Assembly (NCBI GenBank): GCA_041392785.1
Contig: JAWKLK010000005.1
Span: 1-64,000, forward strand
DNA from: OLB9 sp041392785
Lineage (GTDB): Bacteria > Bacteroidota > Bacteroidia > Chitinophagales > Saprospiraceae
DNA: 64,000 nucleotides
Direction of reading: 5' to 3'
Shown here: piece by piece, positions 1 through 10,445 of the stretch
Layout of the letters: every line of letters starts with the position of its first letter
Numbering within the stretch: position 1 is the first letter of the stretch
Notes under the pieces: model-generated
What the model saw: only the letters and a program-made list of their open reading frames with translations
The model's database searches: none
Told to the model about the DNA's origin: nothing
Program-made: the position numbers and the translations under genes

Positions 1-1
1 A

Positions 2-772
2 TCAAGGATTCTCATATTTCTTTAATATATTTTCTGTGATACATGTGTATAATTCCAGCAAAACGGAATCTGATTGCAAAATTTCTTTGTGTCGTGATAT
101 GGTGGACAAATCTCCTCTGCGGGCAGGACCTGTGAGTTTGCCAATATCACCATCCATCATAGATTGAAAAGTTGTCTGTAAAATCGCTTTAAAATTTGTT
201 ATGTCAATTTCCTGCTTATCACAATATTGATAGGTCTGTTCAAAAAGATAGTACGTAAAATTGTTCAGAATTACAGCGACTAGATGCATCTTAAGTCTTT
301 GGTCGTCCGATGATGATATGCAATTTGATGTTAAATTTGACAAAAGTCCGTTGATCGCATTATTTGCAATATTATTAGATGCTGTGACTACTACAGTAGC
401 ATCCATCCAATCTTCACCATCATGTATTGATTGAATTGGCCAAACAACTCCATAATTTTTACTTTTTGATGCCAATACGGATGAAGATATTGATCCTGAA
501 AAGTGAATAATGACTTGGGCTTTTGTCAAAGTAAAAGATAAACTGTTTACAATTTGAATTATTGCATCATCATTGACACAACATAAATACATATCCAAGT
601 CTGATGGGAGATGCGACACATCAGTTGAAAAAGGTGAATTAAATTGATCCGCAACCTGTTTTGTACGGCCAAAATCTCTTCCCAAAATAAATGCTATATC
701 TACACCATTTGATGCGATAACCGAGCCAAAAGATTTAGCAATATTACCTGTACCAATAATGGCAACCCGCAT
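2..772 (-). CDS. Rossmann-fold DUF2520 oxidoreductase-like protein
   Basis: A 256-residue protein. It opens with a glycine-rich dinucleotide-binding motif (VAIIGTGNIAKSFG, residues 3-16) as in NADP-binding F420-oxidoreductase-like proteins. A helical DUF2520 C-terminal half follows, with the conserved H-x-A-x-x-x-x-N-type segment near residues 163-172. Members of this family have no well-established substrate. It starts 2 bp after the cytochrome c biogenesis gene ccmF on the same strand and is probably co-transcribed with it, an order common in Bacteroidota. The stop codon is at the very edge of the window, so the gene is complete. The family call is firm; the function is unknown. Confidence 0.8.
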   Translation of the reverse strand: MRVAIIGTGNIAKSFGSVIASNGVDIAFILGRDFGRTKQVADQFNSPFSTDVSHLPSDLDMYLCCVNDDAIIQIVNSLSFTLTKAQVIIHFSGSISSSVLASKSKNYGVVWPIQSIHDGEDWMDATVVVTASNNIANNAINGLLSNLTSNCISSSDDQRLKMHLVAVILNNFTYYLFEQTYQYCDKQEIDITNFKAILQTTFQSMMDGDIGKLTGPARRGDLSTISRHKEILQSDSVLLELYTCITENILKKYENP

Positions 773-774
773 TA

Positions 775-3576
775 CTATAAATTTTTAATTTTCAGAAACT
801 TCTTCCCTGATGCCAAAAAAAGGCCCATCATCATCAATATAGTACCAAGCCAAAAAAGATTTATACCTGGGAATACAGATGCCATCACAATAATATAGTC
901 ATTTCTTGGGACATCTTTTGCCAAATCAAAATATACTTTATCTTGATTTACACTTTGGATGGCAACCTTAAATGTGAATATTTCCTTATTTGGGTCAATA
1001 TTGCTAAACCTAACATGGGTTCCAAACTCAGGGCTAAAATCTTTTAAACTATGAATTTGCTTATTTCTAACTATAAAAACGGGCTCAACAAATACAGACT
1101 TTTGGCCATCATTTAACTCAACTATGGCCGATAAGGCAATATCACCATTTTCTCGTTTATAGTTTTTATGTTGTGGGTTTGAATTTACACCTTTAAATGA
1201 CATTGTAATGCCATTGACAGTAATATGCTCTCCTACCTTAATGTTATACTCTGTGTAATTTAACGATGATTCTGGACTGAATAAAAGAGATGATTTCTCT
1301 TCATTTAGTTTCAAAATAATTCCAAAATCATTTATGACAGCAGGATATTGGTACAAAAGAGCACCATCAATACCCATGGCAGGCTGAACAAAATAAACAG
1401 TGTCATGCTTTGTGTCCACTATTGCCATATCAATACCAAATCCAGCATCATGACTGTGTTGAGAAAACTCACTGTTCTTAGGATTGGAGATGATTTGTAA
1501 TGGGACAATAGAATAAGTGTCATTTATACGTAACGTATCACCAATAGTCATTTCATATGTCTGATACTTAAGGTTAGACTCAATTTCCTTAGATTTTTCG
1601 ACACTTTCTATTGAAGGAGGTACAGCAACAACAGCTGTAAAAATATCTTTGCTAATTGTGTGCTTTGTGTCCGGATTATATGCAGCAATCTTTGACATAT
1701 CATTTGCATATACAGCATTTGGGTGAAGCTGAAATTGATGTTTCACTTGCATATTAGCATCCATTTCTTTGAAATCAAGCGTATAGATTCTCTCTCTTCC
1801 TATTAAGGTATCAGAGACATAAGTCAATAGATGGTTTTGGGAGAATAATGGTTTGCCTTTGATGAGTTGAACGTATTTTTGAACATCTGTTTCATTAAAT
1901 ACTTCACTAAAAATAAAAGGGTTCGAAGAAATAAATTTTTGATTTAAAGCACTGCCAATGATACCAATAATCATCAACCCAAAACCCATATGAGACAAAG
2001 CTGAAAACACAACTTTAGACGATTGTCTAACCCTATTAATCAAATAATGTCCGTTACTTACCACAGTAAAAACACCCGAAAAAGTCAGTAATGTATATGT
2101 CCAATGAAAGTAATCTAACCAAGTTGAAACTAAAAATGTGAATCCTATGGAAATCACAACATACATCGCTATGCTTGTCCAATATTTTTTCTGCATCATG
2201 CTCCAGTTGATTCCTAGATATCTTAGATGGATCGCCGCAGCTGATAAAATAGAAACTATAATTGCGACCCAAATCTGATATTTATTATAATGCTGAATTG
2301 GGTCATTAATAACTCTTCCATTATAACTGCTGTCAAAAATTGTGATTACCTTATTTATCACAGGCAAACTAGTGGACACAATAATCAAAAATGCACTAAA
2401 CAACAAAACTAAAGAGCCTATACTTATCCAAAATTCTCTAGAATACAGGGCTTCATCTTCACTTTTTACTGGAAAGTTGTGCCATCGTTTAATCCACCAA
2501 TATAGTCCAAATATCAGAAAAAAACCAACAAGAAAAATCAATTGTATATCAAGGCCCATATTAGTGAAAGCGTGTGCCGATGTATCTCCCAAAACACCAC
2601 TTCTTGTCAAATATGTAGAATACAACACTAAAACAAAAGTGATGATATAGTAAAAATAAATACTCTTACCAGTTTGGTGGTTATGTCTTATAATGAGGTG
2701 GATATGTAAGCCTGCGACCAAAGTAAGCCAGGCTACCAATGAGGCATTTTCAACTGGATCCCATGCCCAATAGCCACCAAATGTCAAAGCCTCATATGCC
2801 CAAAGACTACCCATGAGTATCCCTGTACCTAGCATACCCGCAGAAAACAATACCCATGGATAAGATTTTTCTAACCAGATTTTCTGATCATTTTTTATCA
2901 AGCCTCCCAGCGCAAATGCGTATGGTACAATAGTAGATGCAAAGCCAAGGAATGTAATAGGTGGATGAATGGTCATCCAATAATTTTGCAAAAGTGGATT
3001 AAGTCCCCGACCTTTGATCAATGACAAATAATCCGCGTTTTGAAAAATAGGTGCTTCATTCATATGTCTTAGCAGAGCCATAGGATTGCTCCCCACTTTT
3101 AACCCTTCAGTCCCAAGTGGTATATATATTCCTAAAATCATTGTAGTCAATATAACTTCTGCTAAAGCAATAACAAGGATCACTGGAGCTTCATAGTCTT
3201 TGGAATAAGCTATTAAAAGTACACCTAAAACGATATGCCAAAACATCCAAAGCAAAAAACTACCTTCTTGTCCTTCCCAAAAAGCAGATAAAATATATTT
3301 TAATGGAAGATCATCAGACACGTGATCAAAAACATAGGCAAATTCATACATGTGGTGATACATGACATATGCAATGAGCCCAATAACTGTAAAAATGGAT
3401 GCTCCATGTATGTTAAAGCTCAGCCTTCCTAACTTTTGCCAAGCAACATCTTTTGTTCTAATATGATTAAAATATGAAAATGCAGCCAATATTGCTGATA
3501 CGAAAGCGATGATAATAGCAATGTGGCCAATAATTCCAAGCCAAACATGCTCCCCGTTATACTGGATTTCACCCAT
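775..3576 (-). CDS. ccmF: Cytochrome c biogenesis heme lyase, CcmF/CcsA type
   Basis: A 933-residue polytopic membrane protein of the heme-handling family that attaches heme to apocytochrome c. The tryptophan-rich WWD motif (GGYWAWDPVENASLVAW) is near residue 266. Candidate heme-ligand histidines flank it (the TIHPP segment near 205, and HIHLIIRHNH near 290). The N-terminal two thirds are transmembrane. Between about residues 545 and 900 lies a large soluble loop, and a final membrane helix ends the protein, as in Bacteroidota CcmF-like proteins. It overlaps the ccmE stop codon by 8 bp, so the two are translationally coupled. It works with CcmE, which carries heme to the lyase. Confidence 0.9.
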   Translation of the reverse strand: MGEIQYNGEHVWLGIIGHIAIIIAFVSAILAAFSYFNHIRTKDVAWQKLGRLSFNIHGASIFTVIGLIAYVMYHHMYEFAYVFDHVSDDLPLKYILSAFWEGQEGSFLLWMFWHIVLGVLLIAYSKDYEAPVILVIALAEVILTTMILGIYIPLGTEGLKVGSNPMALLRHMNEAPIFQNADYLSLIKGRGLNPLLQNYWMTIHPPITFLGFASTIVPYAFALGGLIKNDQKIWLEKSYPWVLFSAGMLGTGILMGSLWAYEALTFGGYWAWDPVENASLVAWLTLVAGLHIHLIIRHNHQTGKSIYFYYIITFVLVLYSTYLTRSGVLGDTSAHAFTNMGLDIQLIFLVGFFLIFGLYWWIKRWHNFPVKSEDEALYSREFWISIGSLVLLFSAFLIIVSTSLPVINKVITIFDSSYNGRVINDPIQHYNKYQIWVAIIVSILSAAAIHLRYLGINWSMMQKKYWTSIAMYVVISIGFTFLVSTWLDYFHWTYTLLTFSGVFTVVSNGHYLINRVRQSSKVVFSALSHMGFGLMIIGIIGSALNQKFISSNPFIFSEVFNETDVQKYVQLIKGKPLFSQNHLLTYVSDTLIGRERIYTLDFKEMDANMQVKHQFQLHPNAVYANDMSKIAAYNPDTKHTISKDIFTAVVAVPPSIESVEKSKEIESNLKYQTYEMTIGDTLRINDTYSIVPLQIISNPKNSEFSQHSHDAGFGIDMAIVDTKHDTVYFVQPAMGIDGALLYQYPAVINDFGIILKLNEEKSSLLFSPESSLNYTEYNIKVGEHITVNGITMSFKGVNSNPQHKNYKRENGDIALSAIVELNDGQKSVFVEPVFIVRNKQIHSLKDFSPEFGTHVRFSNIDPNKEIFTFKVAIQSVNQDKVYFDLAKDVPRNDYIIVMASVFPGINLFWLGTILMMMGLFLASGKKFLKIKNL

Positions 3577-3961
3577 TTTGTGATCTTATAGAAATCTCTT
3601 CATTTTTATATTTGGATGGGCATTTTAACAAAATATCAGATGCCTGAAATATGCCATCTTGCATCCTACCCGTCACCACAATTTGTTCTGACATTTCAAA
3701 ATCTTGAGGCTTTGGCTTATACACATGCACTTTCATTTCCTTACCTTCATCATCATACATAAAAAATGAGAACAAATTAGGATTTTTTTCAGCATCAAAT
3801 ACAATGGGTTTATCTTTGGATAACTTGCCTGCTATCTTAACCAAATCTCCATTTTCAGCGGATTCAATCTTTGCATATGTGCTGACATCTTTTGATGAAG
3901 AAATAATCACCACAATTCCAATAACTACTAATATCAAAGCTAAAATTGTATTACGACGCAT
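3569..3961 (-). CDS. ccmE: Cytochrome c maturation heme chaperone CcmE, cysteine variant
   Basis: A 130-residue protein with one N-terminal membrane anchor (about residues 5-22) and a periplasmic OB-fold domain. In classical CcmE heme is bound covalently to the histidine of an HxxxY motif. Here the matching place reads C-P-S-K-Y (Cys114 and Tyr118), the cysteine form (CxxxY) described for some bacteria and archaea. Length and position next to ccmF fit the family. Its stop codon lies inside the start of ccmF. The upstream gap (3962-4029) separates it from argS, and both are read on the minus strand. Confidence 0.88.
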   Translation of the reverse strand: MRRNTILALILVVIGIVVIISSSKDVSTYAKIESAENGDLVKIAGKLSKDKPIVFDAEKNPNLFSFFMYDDEGKEMKVHVYKPKPQDFEMSEQIVVTGRMQDGIFQASDILLKCPSKYKNEEISIRSQNG

Positions 3962-4029
3962 ATTATAATGGTTGATTTATGAATAAAAACATTAAAAAAA
4001 CAACTGTGATACTAATAAGTTGGCAGGAA

Positions 4030-5883
4030 TTACATTTTGTCAGGCATCTCAATTCCAAGCAAATCAAAAGCGTACCAAAGTGTTAGTCCCACTGTCTGGG
4101 CCAATCTCAATCTAAATGCAATGATATCTGTTGACTCTCCATTCAAAATGCGAACATCATGATAAAAACGGTGAAAGTCTTTGGCCAATTGGTAAGAAAA
4201 ATTTGCTATCAAACTAGGATCATAAGATTCGGCACTTGTTTTTATTATCATTGGGAAGTTCAGGATTTGTTTCAATAAAGCTCTTTCAAACTCATTGATT
4301 TTAAAATCAGAAGTAAACTGATACTTGTCCAAATCGATTCCTAAATCGTTTGCCTTACGCAGAAGCGACTGTATTCGTACATAGGCATTTTGAATATAAG
4401 GACCTGTTTGTCCCTGTAGATCAACAGAGTCCTTTGGATCGAAGATCATTTTTTTCTTTGGTGATACCTTGATGATAAAGAATTTCAAAGCCGCCATTCC
4501 AATTTTTCGTATTATTTCATTTTTTTCTTCATCTGGCAAGTGTGAAATCTCGCCCCGTTCCGCTGTCATGGCAGCAGCTTCATTGATCACTTCTGCAATG
4601 ATGTCATCTGCGTCCACTACGGTACCCTCACGTGACTTCATTTTACCAGTAGGCAATTCCATCATACCATACGATAAATGATATAGTCCCTCAGCAAAAG
4701 GCTCTCCAAGTCGTTTTAATATCTCAAACAACACTTTGAAGTGGTAATCTTGTTCATCACCGACAGTATATATCATTTTTGTTACATTAAAATCTTCGTA
4801 CCTCTGCTGGGCAGTACCAATATCCTGGGTAATGTACACTGATGTACCATCTGACCGTAAAATAATCTTTTTGTCCATGCCTACATCAGTAAGGTCTATC
4901 CACACACTGTTATCTTCTTCTCGGTTGAAAACACCTCGACGCAAGCCAGTTTCCACCGCCTTTTTACCAAGTAAGTAAGTATCTGATTCGTAGTAAGTCG
5001 TGTCAAATGCCACACCTAATCTAAATAATGTCTCATCAAATCCCTCATATACCCATTGATTCATGCGATGCCAAAGTGCTTTGGTTTTTTCATCTTCTGC
5101 TTCCCAAGCCAGAAGCATATTTCGTGCGTCATTGCCAATGTTACTATAGAGATTGAAATACTGGTTTTTATAGGATTTGAAAAATTCGATAGGCTCCGTA
5201 AATTTTGTTTGCGCTTCAAAAATCTCAGTAGCTTGTAATGTGTTCTGCCAAAGTTTGTATTCCTCTTGGAATTTTTTCTCAAATAATACATAAAAATCCC
5301 CAACGAAATGGTCTCCCTTTATACCTGTTGATTCAGGAGTAGTGCCTTCTCCCCACTTTTGCCATGCATACATACTTTTGCATATGGCAATTCCTCTATC
5401 ATTGATGATCTGCGTTTTGATAACATCATAGCCATTGGCAGCATAAATTTTACTAATAGACCAACCCAATAAAATATTTCTTATATGTCCTAAATGCAGT
5501 GGTTTATTTGTATTCGGTGATGCAAACTCTACTAGCACTTTTTCAGGCTTGTGCTGAAAAGAAATTAATGGGTCAACTCCATACAAATTATCAGAAACTG
5601 TTTTCCAAAATAGGTCGGATAAGGTGAGGTTCAGAAAACCTTTTACAACATTAAATGCAGTCACATTTCCCTGTAGGGCAATAAAATGCCTTCCAATTTC
5701 ATCCCCTAAAGATTCAAGAGGCATTCCAAATTTCTTTAAAAATGGAAACAATACAATGGTGTAATCTCCATCAAACTCCTTTCTGGTTTCGTTTAAAGTT
5801 ATTTCGTCAATAGACAAATCAACACCAAAGTGCGATTTTGCAATATGTTGAAAATCCAATTTAAGAGGAAGAAGAAAATCCAT
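4030..5883 (-). CDS. argS: Arginyl-tRNA synthetase
   Basis: A 617-residue class I aminoacyl-tRNA synthetase that charges tRNA-Arg. The HIGH signature reads HLGH within ASPNTNKPLHLGH (near residue 126). The second signature is the ArgS-type KMKSREG (near 412). The N-terminal ~100 residues form the tRNA D-loop-recognition domain typical of ArgS. The C-terminal ~150 residues form the helical anticodon-binding (DALR) domain. It is full length for the family. It is read toward ccmE with a 68-bp gap, and a clear terminator separates it from the upstream porP-like gene. Confidence 0.95.
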   Translation of the reverse strand: MDFLLPLKLDFQHIAKSHFGVDLSIDEITLNETRKEFDGDYTIVLFPFLKKFGMPLESLGDEIGRHFIALQGNVTAFNVVKGFLNLTLSDLFWKTVSDNLYGVDPLISFQHKPEKVLVEFASPNTNKPLHLGHIRNILLGWSISKIYAANGYDVIKTQIINDRGIAICKSMYAWQKWGEGTTPESTGIKGDHFVGDFYVLFEKKFQEEYKLWQNTLQATEIFEAQTKFTEPIEFFKSYKNQYFNLYSNIGNDARNMLLAWEAEDEKTKALWHRMNQWVYEGFDETLFRLGVAFDTTYYESDTYLLGKKAVETGLRRGVFNREEDNSVWIDLTDVGMDKKIILRSDGTSVYITQDIGTAQQRYEDFNVTKMIYTVGDEQDYHFKVLFEILKRLGEPFAEGLYHLSYGMMELPTGKMKSREGTVVDADDIIAEVINEAAAMTAERGEISHLPDEEKNEIIRKIGMAALKFFIIKVSPKKKMIFDPKDSVDLQGQTGPYIQNAYVRIQSLLRKANDLGIDLDKYQFTSDFKINEFERALLKQILNFPMIIKTSAESYDPSLIANFSYQLAKDFHRFYHDVRILNGESTDIIAFRLRLAQTVGLTLWYAFDLLGIEMPDKM

Positions 5884-5948
5884 AACAAGGTATTCTATAT
5901 TTGAATAAAAAATGCAAAGATAGCCATCTCTTAACGCTATAAAAAAAA

Positions 5949-5985
5949 ATAAAGGAGGTTAGTTTTATGAACTGACCTCCTTTAT
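5949..5985 (-). terminator. Rho-independent terminator after the PorP/SprF gene
   Basis: Inverted repeat AAAGGAGGT ... ACCTCCTTT (arms 5951-5959 and 5975-5983), extended inward by AGTT/AACT. On the minus strand it is followed by a run of nine T (complement of A at 5941-5949). It lies 22 bp past the stop of the PorP/SprF gene and separates that unit from argS. Confidence 0.85.
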
Positions 5986-6006
5986 TACACTAAAAATAGG
6001 GATTAG

Positions 6007-6921
6007 CTACATTTTTTTACCACCAAAATCAACACTTAATGTCAATTCGTGAGATCCATTGTTATAATCTTGTACAACGCTGGATGACGAATTATAAGAA
6101 TAAAAGATGTTCAAAACTGATGCCCTTGTTCCAATCAAGAAGCCTACTCTTTTATCAGCACCAAAGGTATAATTTAGACCACCTGTCAATTTATCTTGTA
6201 AGAATCCAAAAACTAAATTCAAGTCCATGTGTGTTGGTACTTGATTGAGTTTCTTAAATATAAATCCAGGTTGCATTGATACATCTGGGTGGATCTGCAT
6301 TTTGTATGCCATCTGGAGTATAAAACCCAAGGTTCTGTCTGTTTCATCATCAGATTCTCCACTTATCCTAGAACTCACAGCCGATGGAAGTGCAATACCA
6401 TAATTGAATTTCTCCATGTAAGTACCATAGAGTCCAAAACTTGCATCAAAATATTCAGTTCCAGATAATGCCTGTACTATAAATGGATCAGTAGGATCGG
6501 CATTACCAAAGCCTGAAAGCGAATGCTTGATATATTCTCCAGTGATACCAAAACCGATTCGGTTATTTTGAGTTTTCACAGTGTAGCTCAAGCCTGCTGC
6601 CCCTTTGGTTGATTCCAAAAATCCATACCTATCCGAAACTACATTTACGCCTATTCCTAAACCATTTCCAATTGCCCCATTGTAAGCCAATGTTATGGTT
6701 TTTGGAGTTCCACTTATTCCAGCCCATTTATTTCGGTAATTTAGTAGGACATTATGATTTCCTTTTGCCCCAAAAGCTCCAGGATTTATAAGTTGAGGTT
6801 GTAACTGTGCTTGTGTGTAAATGTATCTCTCATCAAAATATCTAGATTGAGCGGTGGCATTTATACCCCAAAGCACTAAAACTCCAAATAATATTAGTCT
6901 GTATTTATTTATTATATTCAT
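6007..6921 (-). CDS. PorP/SprF family type IX secretion membrane protein
   Basis: A 304-residue outer-membrane beta-barrel protein of the PorP/SprF family. These proteins accompany type IX secretion and are often encoded beside a giant cargo protein that they help anchor or export. A signal peptide (about residues 1-24, ending ATAQ) is followed by SRYFDERYIYTQAQLQPQLINPGAFG, a typical PorP/SprF opening. The rest is alternating short beta strands ending in FGG. It lies 32 bp downstream of the giant gliding-type cargo gene (6954-10133), the classical sprB/sprF-like pairing, so it is probably dedicated to that protein. Confidence 0.9.
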   Translation of the reverse strand: MNIINKYRLILFGVLVLWGINATAQSRYFDERYIYTQAQLQPQLINPGAFGAKGNHNVLLNYRNKWAGISGTPKTITLAYNGAIGNGLGIGVNVVSDRYGFLESTKGAAGLSYTVKTQNNRIGFGITGEYIKHSLSGFGNADPTDPFIVQALSGTEYFDASFGLYGTYMEKFNYGIALPSAVSSRISGESDDETDRTLGFILQMAYKMQIHPDVSMQPGFIFKKLNQVPTHMDLNLVFGFLQDKLTGGLNYTFGADKRVGFLIGTRASVLNIFYSYNSSSSVVQDYNNGSHELTLSVDFGGKKM

Positions 6922-6953
6922 GGCATTGCTATTATCTATTGGTTTATAGGATA

Positions 6954-9900
6954 TTATCTCAATATTGTCATTGTATTTTTATAAACTTCTCTTGTTCCAT
7001 TGTCATTATAAACAGTGAGTACCCATATGTAACTTCCTTCTGGTAAATCTTTACCTTCAGAATCTAAGCCATACCAAGTATTATCATAATTGACATCAGA
7101 ATACACTACTTTGCCCCACCTATCAAAGATTGTAAGCTCTGTTTGGACTTGATCTATACAAGAAATTACGAAGAAATCATTGACTCTATCTCCATTTGGC
7201 GTGATGATATCTGTACTCTCAAAACAATCAGGCCCTCCAGTAGATGAACAAACTTCAATCTCCATGTTGGAGATAGTCACTGTACAATTATTGGTATCAG
7301 TTACGGTCACATTGTAAACACCTACTCCTAAATTTTCAATAGTATTGTCTATATCAGTTGTTGCGCTCCAATTGTAATTATATGGTGCGGTGCCTGTATT
7401 ATTAGCATTTAAAGTAATAGAACCTGTGTCTTCATCCTTATCAGTACATTGTATTGTAGGTTGAGCTACAAGTTTAGTAGGTTGGGTTAGCTCGATTGGT
7501 GATGATAAAACAAGTCCAGCACTATTTTTTACTTCAACAATATAACTACCCGCTTTAAGATCGGTAATAGTAAACGATAGAGAATTCATCTGCACCACTT
7601 TCACGACTGTTGTACCTGAAAGTATTCTCACATCGACAGGTGTTGTACCTGCTGTAAGCACTACATTCAGAGCTCCATCGGACCCATTAAAACAGGTTAC
7701 TCCCGAACCATTATAATTTGATGTTGTCACCGATCCTATGACCGGCTTAATCACTTCAGTTCCTTTTTCACCTACTATAATACCTGTTTGAACAGAAGTA
7801 CAACCGTTAGCATCAGTTACAGTCACATTGTAAGTACCAGGAGCTAAATTTACGGCAGTTGTGGTTTTCACTATGTCTGTAGCATTGTTATTTCCAGCTG
7901 ACCAATTAGTCTTATAATTAGGAGTTCCCCCAGTTATATCAAGTGTAATGGAGCCATTTGACACACCATTGTCGGCCATCGTAACGCCTGTGACAGCAAT
8001 TGCAACAGCTTGTGAAGGTTGTGTTATAGTAAATGTGGCAGTGGCAGTTTGAATTGGTGAACCTGCATCAGATACAGTCACCGTATAGGTTCCAGCTTTT
8101 AAAGTTTGTGGATTAGCTCCTATTAAGCCACCAGTCCAAGCTGTAGTATATGGAGTACAACCTCCATTGATAGTTAATGTGATAGATCCGTCAGTACCAC
8201 CAAAACATTTGACATTAGCGCTAGTGCCCGTCAAAGTTAAATTTGTTTGACTTGTACCGACTGTAAACGAGGCAGTAGCTGTACAAGATTTTGTATCTGT
8301 GACAGTGACAGCATATACGCCAGCATCAAGGTTTGTAGGGTTTGCAACATTGCCTAGATTAGGATTCCAAGCAAATGTATAAGGAGATGTGCCTCCAGAC
8401 GTACCAGTAATATCTATTGCGCCTTTTTGACCACAATTGACATTGGTAATGTTTCCAAAAGTTGGAATATTTATCGCTGTTGGTTGGGTAATAGTAATTG
8501 TTGATGTACAAGATACAGCACCAGCACATAACACTTCCAATGTATAGCTACCTGCTCCAACACCAGAGAGATTACACCCTGATGAAACAGGCTGTGCCGC
8601 ACGGATAATACTTCCTGATGCATCTTTCCACTGACACATACATCCAGTAGCATTAGTAACAGTCATTGTTGCTGCTCCATTTTGCATACCAAAACAAGAA
8701 ACATTTGTAATTGCTCCTGGGGTTATAACACACGGATCTACAGTGGTGTCACAACTTATTGTTATACTGCCATTTGTACCTGTACTAGGAAGTGTTATAG
8801 GCCCATCACCAATAATTTCAGTAGAAGCAACTGTAATCTGTGCTGTTTTAGGGCAATCTAAAAGCTGAAAGCACAATTGGAATATTTTTTCACCATTTGT
8901 CTTACTAACTGGATCTGATGAAGTTTGCCATAAAAAGTTTAGTTTACTATCAGGAACTCCATTATTAGCCACCAAATTAAAATCTGTTTGTTTTAAACCT
9001 GTAAGATTGTAACTTCCAGTACTAATATACTTCAATTCTGCTGGATTCCATGTAAAAGCAGCATTTGCTGCTACCACATTTTTAAATTCATCGACTGAAA
9101 CATCCACGCATACGGTTTCTCCTTTCTTACCTGAGTTTGCTCCAACATTTAACTTCGTTGTAGCACTGTTTGATATGACGTTAACTTGACCATACTGATA
9201 ACAGATTGGAACCTCAGATTGCCCTGTTGCACCCCAAATTGTGGTTGGGACGCCCAATCCTAAATTGATACATGCTGCATCACCAACAGTTCCTAATACT
9301 TCAAAACACAATTCAAAAATAACGGTTTCATCAGGTAATGTGAGTACATCTCCACTTTCAATGTACCAAATATATATCAATTTTCCGCTTAAGCTGTCTG
9401 CCTCATTAAATTCTAAAATTCTTGGAAGTACTCCAGGCACAACTTTCGATTTGTATTTTAGTTTTGAGGCGTCCCATGTAATAGCACCTTGACCATTTTC
9501 CATATTTTTGAAATTCTTAACGGAAATAGGAACGCACACAGTAGAGCCAGGTACACCTTCTTCAAGTCCACCAATCAAGGTAAAATTTGCTGGATTAGAG
9601 CATGCAGGATCTACGCATGGATCTGATGTACCATCGCATTTTACTTTTACAGTAGATGGAGTTGAATTAAGAGTCAACTCCATAAAATTTGGTCCAATTA
9701 TCTCGACGGATAAAGGTTTATTGCCAACGCTAACTTGTGACTGTGTACATTTGGCACCTAAGGTTTTAAAATTCAATCTAAAGAGTGAAGTTCCATTGGC
9801 AATAGTTTTTGGTGTTTGACCATCTTGCCAAGAAAATGTAACTTGTCCATTTTTGACTCCGGCTCCGTTTGGTCCTGAAAAGTTATTACTAGACAAACCA

Positions 9901-10133
9901 AGTGTAGTATTCATTCCGCTAACATCTTGAAACTGTAGATGAAGCGTGTCATAACTAAATGACATTTGAGTAGAATACAGATTTGTAAATCCAGAATTAA
10001 CAACCACATTTACAGAAGCCACGTCACCAGAAGCATTAACTTCTATATTTTCTAAGGTTATATTAAGCTGCGCAATAACTTCTGAATTAAAAAACCCAGC
10101 TGCAAAACATATTAAAAATAAAATCTTCCTCAT
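6954..10133 (-). CDS. Giant T9SS type B cargo protein with cohesin and SprB-like repeats
   Basis: About 1059 residues from the start I prefer (MRKILFLICF, base 10133). The open frame extends 87 bp upstream, but a secretion signal begins exactly here. Three cohesin-like beta modules fill the first ~480 residues, each with a TVCV(D/P)(V/I)SV strand. Then come five or six SprB/PKD-like repeats with the recurring G-x-Y-x-V-T-V-T-D strand (about 490-950). The last ~90 residues are the gliding-motility-associated C-terminal domain (IITPNGDRVNDFF ... FDRWGKVVY), the type B T9SS sorting signal. It is probably a surface adhesin or matrix protein secreted with the PorP/SprF protein encoded just downstream. 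Confidence 0.85.
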   Translation of the reverse strand: MRKILFLICFAAGFFNSEVIAQLNITLENIEVNASGDVASVNVVVNSGFTNLYSTQMSFSYDTLHLQFQDVSGMNTTLGLSSNNFSGPNGAGVKNGQVTFSWQDGQTPKTIANGTSLFRLNFKTLGAKCTQSQVSVGNKPLSVEIIGPNFMELTLNSTPSTVKVKCDGTSDPCVDPACSNPANFTLIGGLEEGVPGSTVCVPISVKNFKNMENGQGAITWDASKLKYKSKVVPGVLPRILEFNEADSLSGKLIYIWYIESGDVLTLPDETVIFELCFEVLGTVGDAACINLGLGVPTTIWGATGQSEVPICYQYGQVNVISNSATTKLNVGANSGKKGETVCVDVSVDEFKNVVAANAAFTWNPAELKYISTGSYNLTGLKQTDFNLVANNGVPDSKLNFLWQTSSDPVSKTNGEKIFQLCFQLLDCPKTAQITVASTEIIGDGPITLPSTGTNGSITISCDTTVDPCVITPGAITNVSCFGMQNGAATMTVTNATGCMCQWKDASGSIIRAAQPVSSGCNLSGVGAGSYTLEVLCAGAVSCTSTITITQPTAINIPTFGNITNVNCGQKGAIDITGTSGGTSPYTFAWNPNLGNVANPTNLDAGVYAVTVTDTKSCTATASFTVGTSQTNLTLTGTSANVKCFGGTDGSITLTINGGCTPYTTAWTGGLIGANPQTLKAGTYTVTVSDAGSPIQTATATFTITQPSQAVAIAVTGVTMADNGVSNGSITLDITGGTPNYKTNWSAGNNNATDIVKTTTAVNLAPGTYNVTVTDANGCTSVQTGIIVGEKGTEVIKPVIGSVTTSNYNGSGVTCFNGSDGALNVVLTAGTTPVDVRILSGTTVVKVVQMNSLSFTITDLKAGSYIVEVKNSAGLVLSSPIELTQPTKLVAQPTIQCTDKDEDTGSITLNANNTGTAPYNYNWSATTDIDNTIENLGVGVYNVTVTDTNNCTVTISNMEIEVCSSTGGPDCFESTDIITPNGDRVNDFFVISCIDQVQTELTIFDRWGKVVYSDVNYDNTWYGLDSEGKDLPEGSYIWVLTVYNDNGTREVYKNTMTILR

Positions 10134-10445
10134 GATAGGAATTTTAATTTGATTTAAACTTGTGAATGCAAAAATACTATATTTAAAAAGTATTGTTAGA
10201 ATAAAACGTTTTATTGACAAAATTTGCTGTAAAAGGTTGCAAAATCATTATGCTAAATGTATACAACAAATTATGCGCCAAAAATTTTTTTATGATACTC
10301 TTGAAGGGAAAACTGTTCATTTCAAATGCAAAATTAGGGAATTTTTTATTATAAATCACTATTTGATAAATAATATTATCTAAAGTCAAAAAAGCCCAAG
10401 AATTAATCTTGGGCTTTTCGAATATTTTATTGTTTATTTTAAAAT
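10134..10445. other. Intergenic stretch between two giant cargo genes
   Basis: 312 bp, very AT-rich. It holds the terminator of the upstream gene (10390-10421). Facing the 10133 start, on the minus strand, is a -7-like TATTTTTG (10169-10176) without a convincing -33 partner. Short open frames here have no recognisable protein and look like chance. Confidence 0.5.
10390..10421 (-). terminator. Rho-independent terminator after the dockerin protein gene
   Basis: AAAAGCCCAAGA ... TCTTGGGCTTTT inverted repeat with a short AT loop. On the minus strand it ends in a T-run. It lies 25 bp past the stop of the 10446-14792 gene. Confidence 0.85.
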
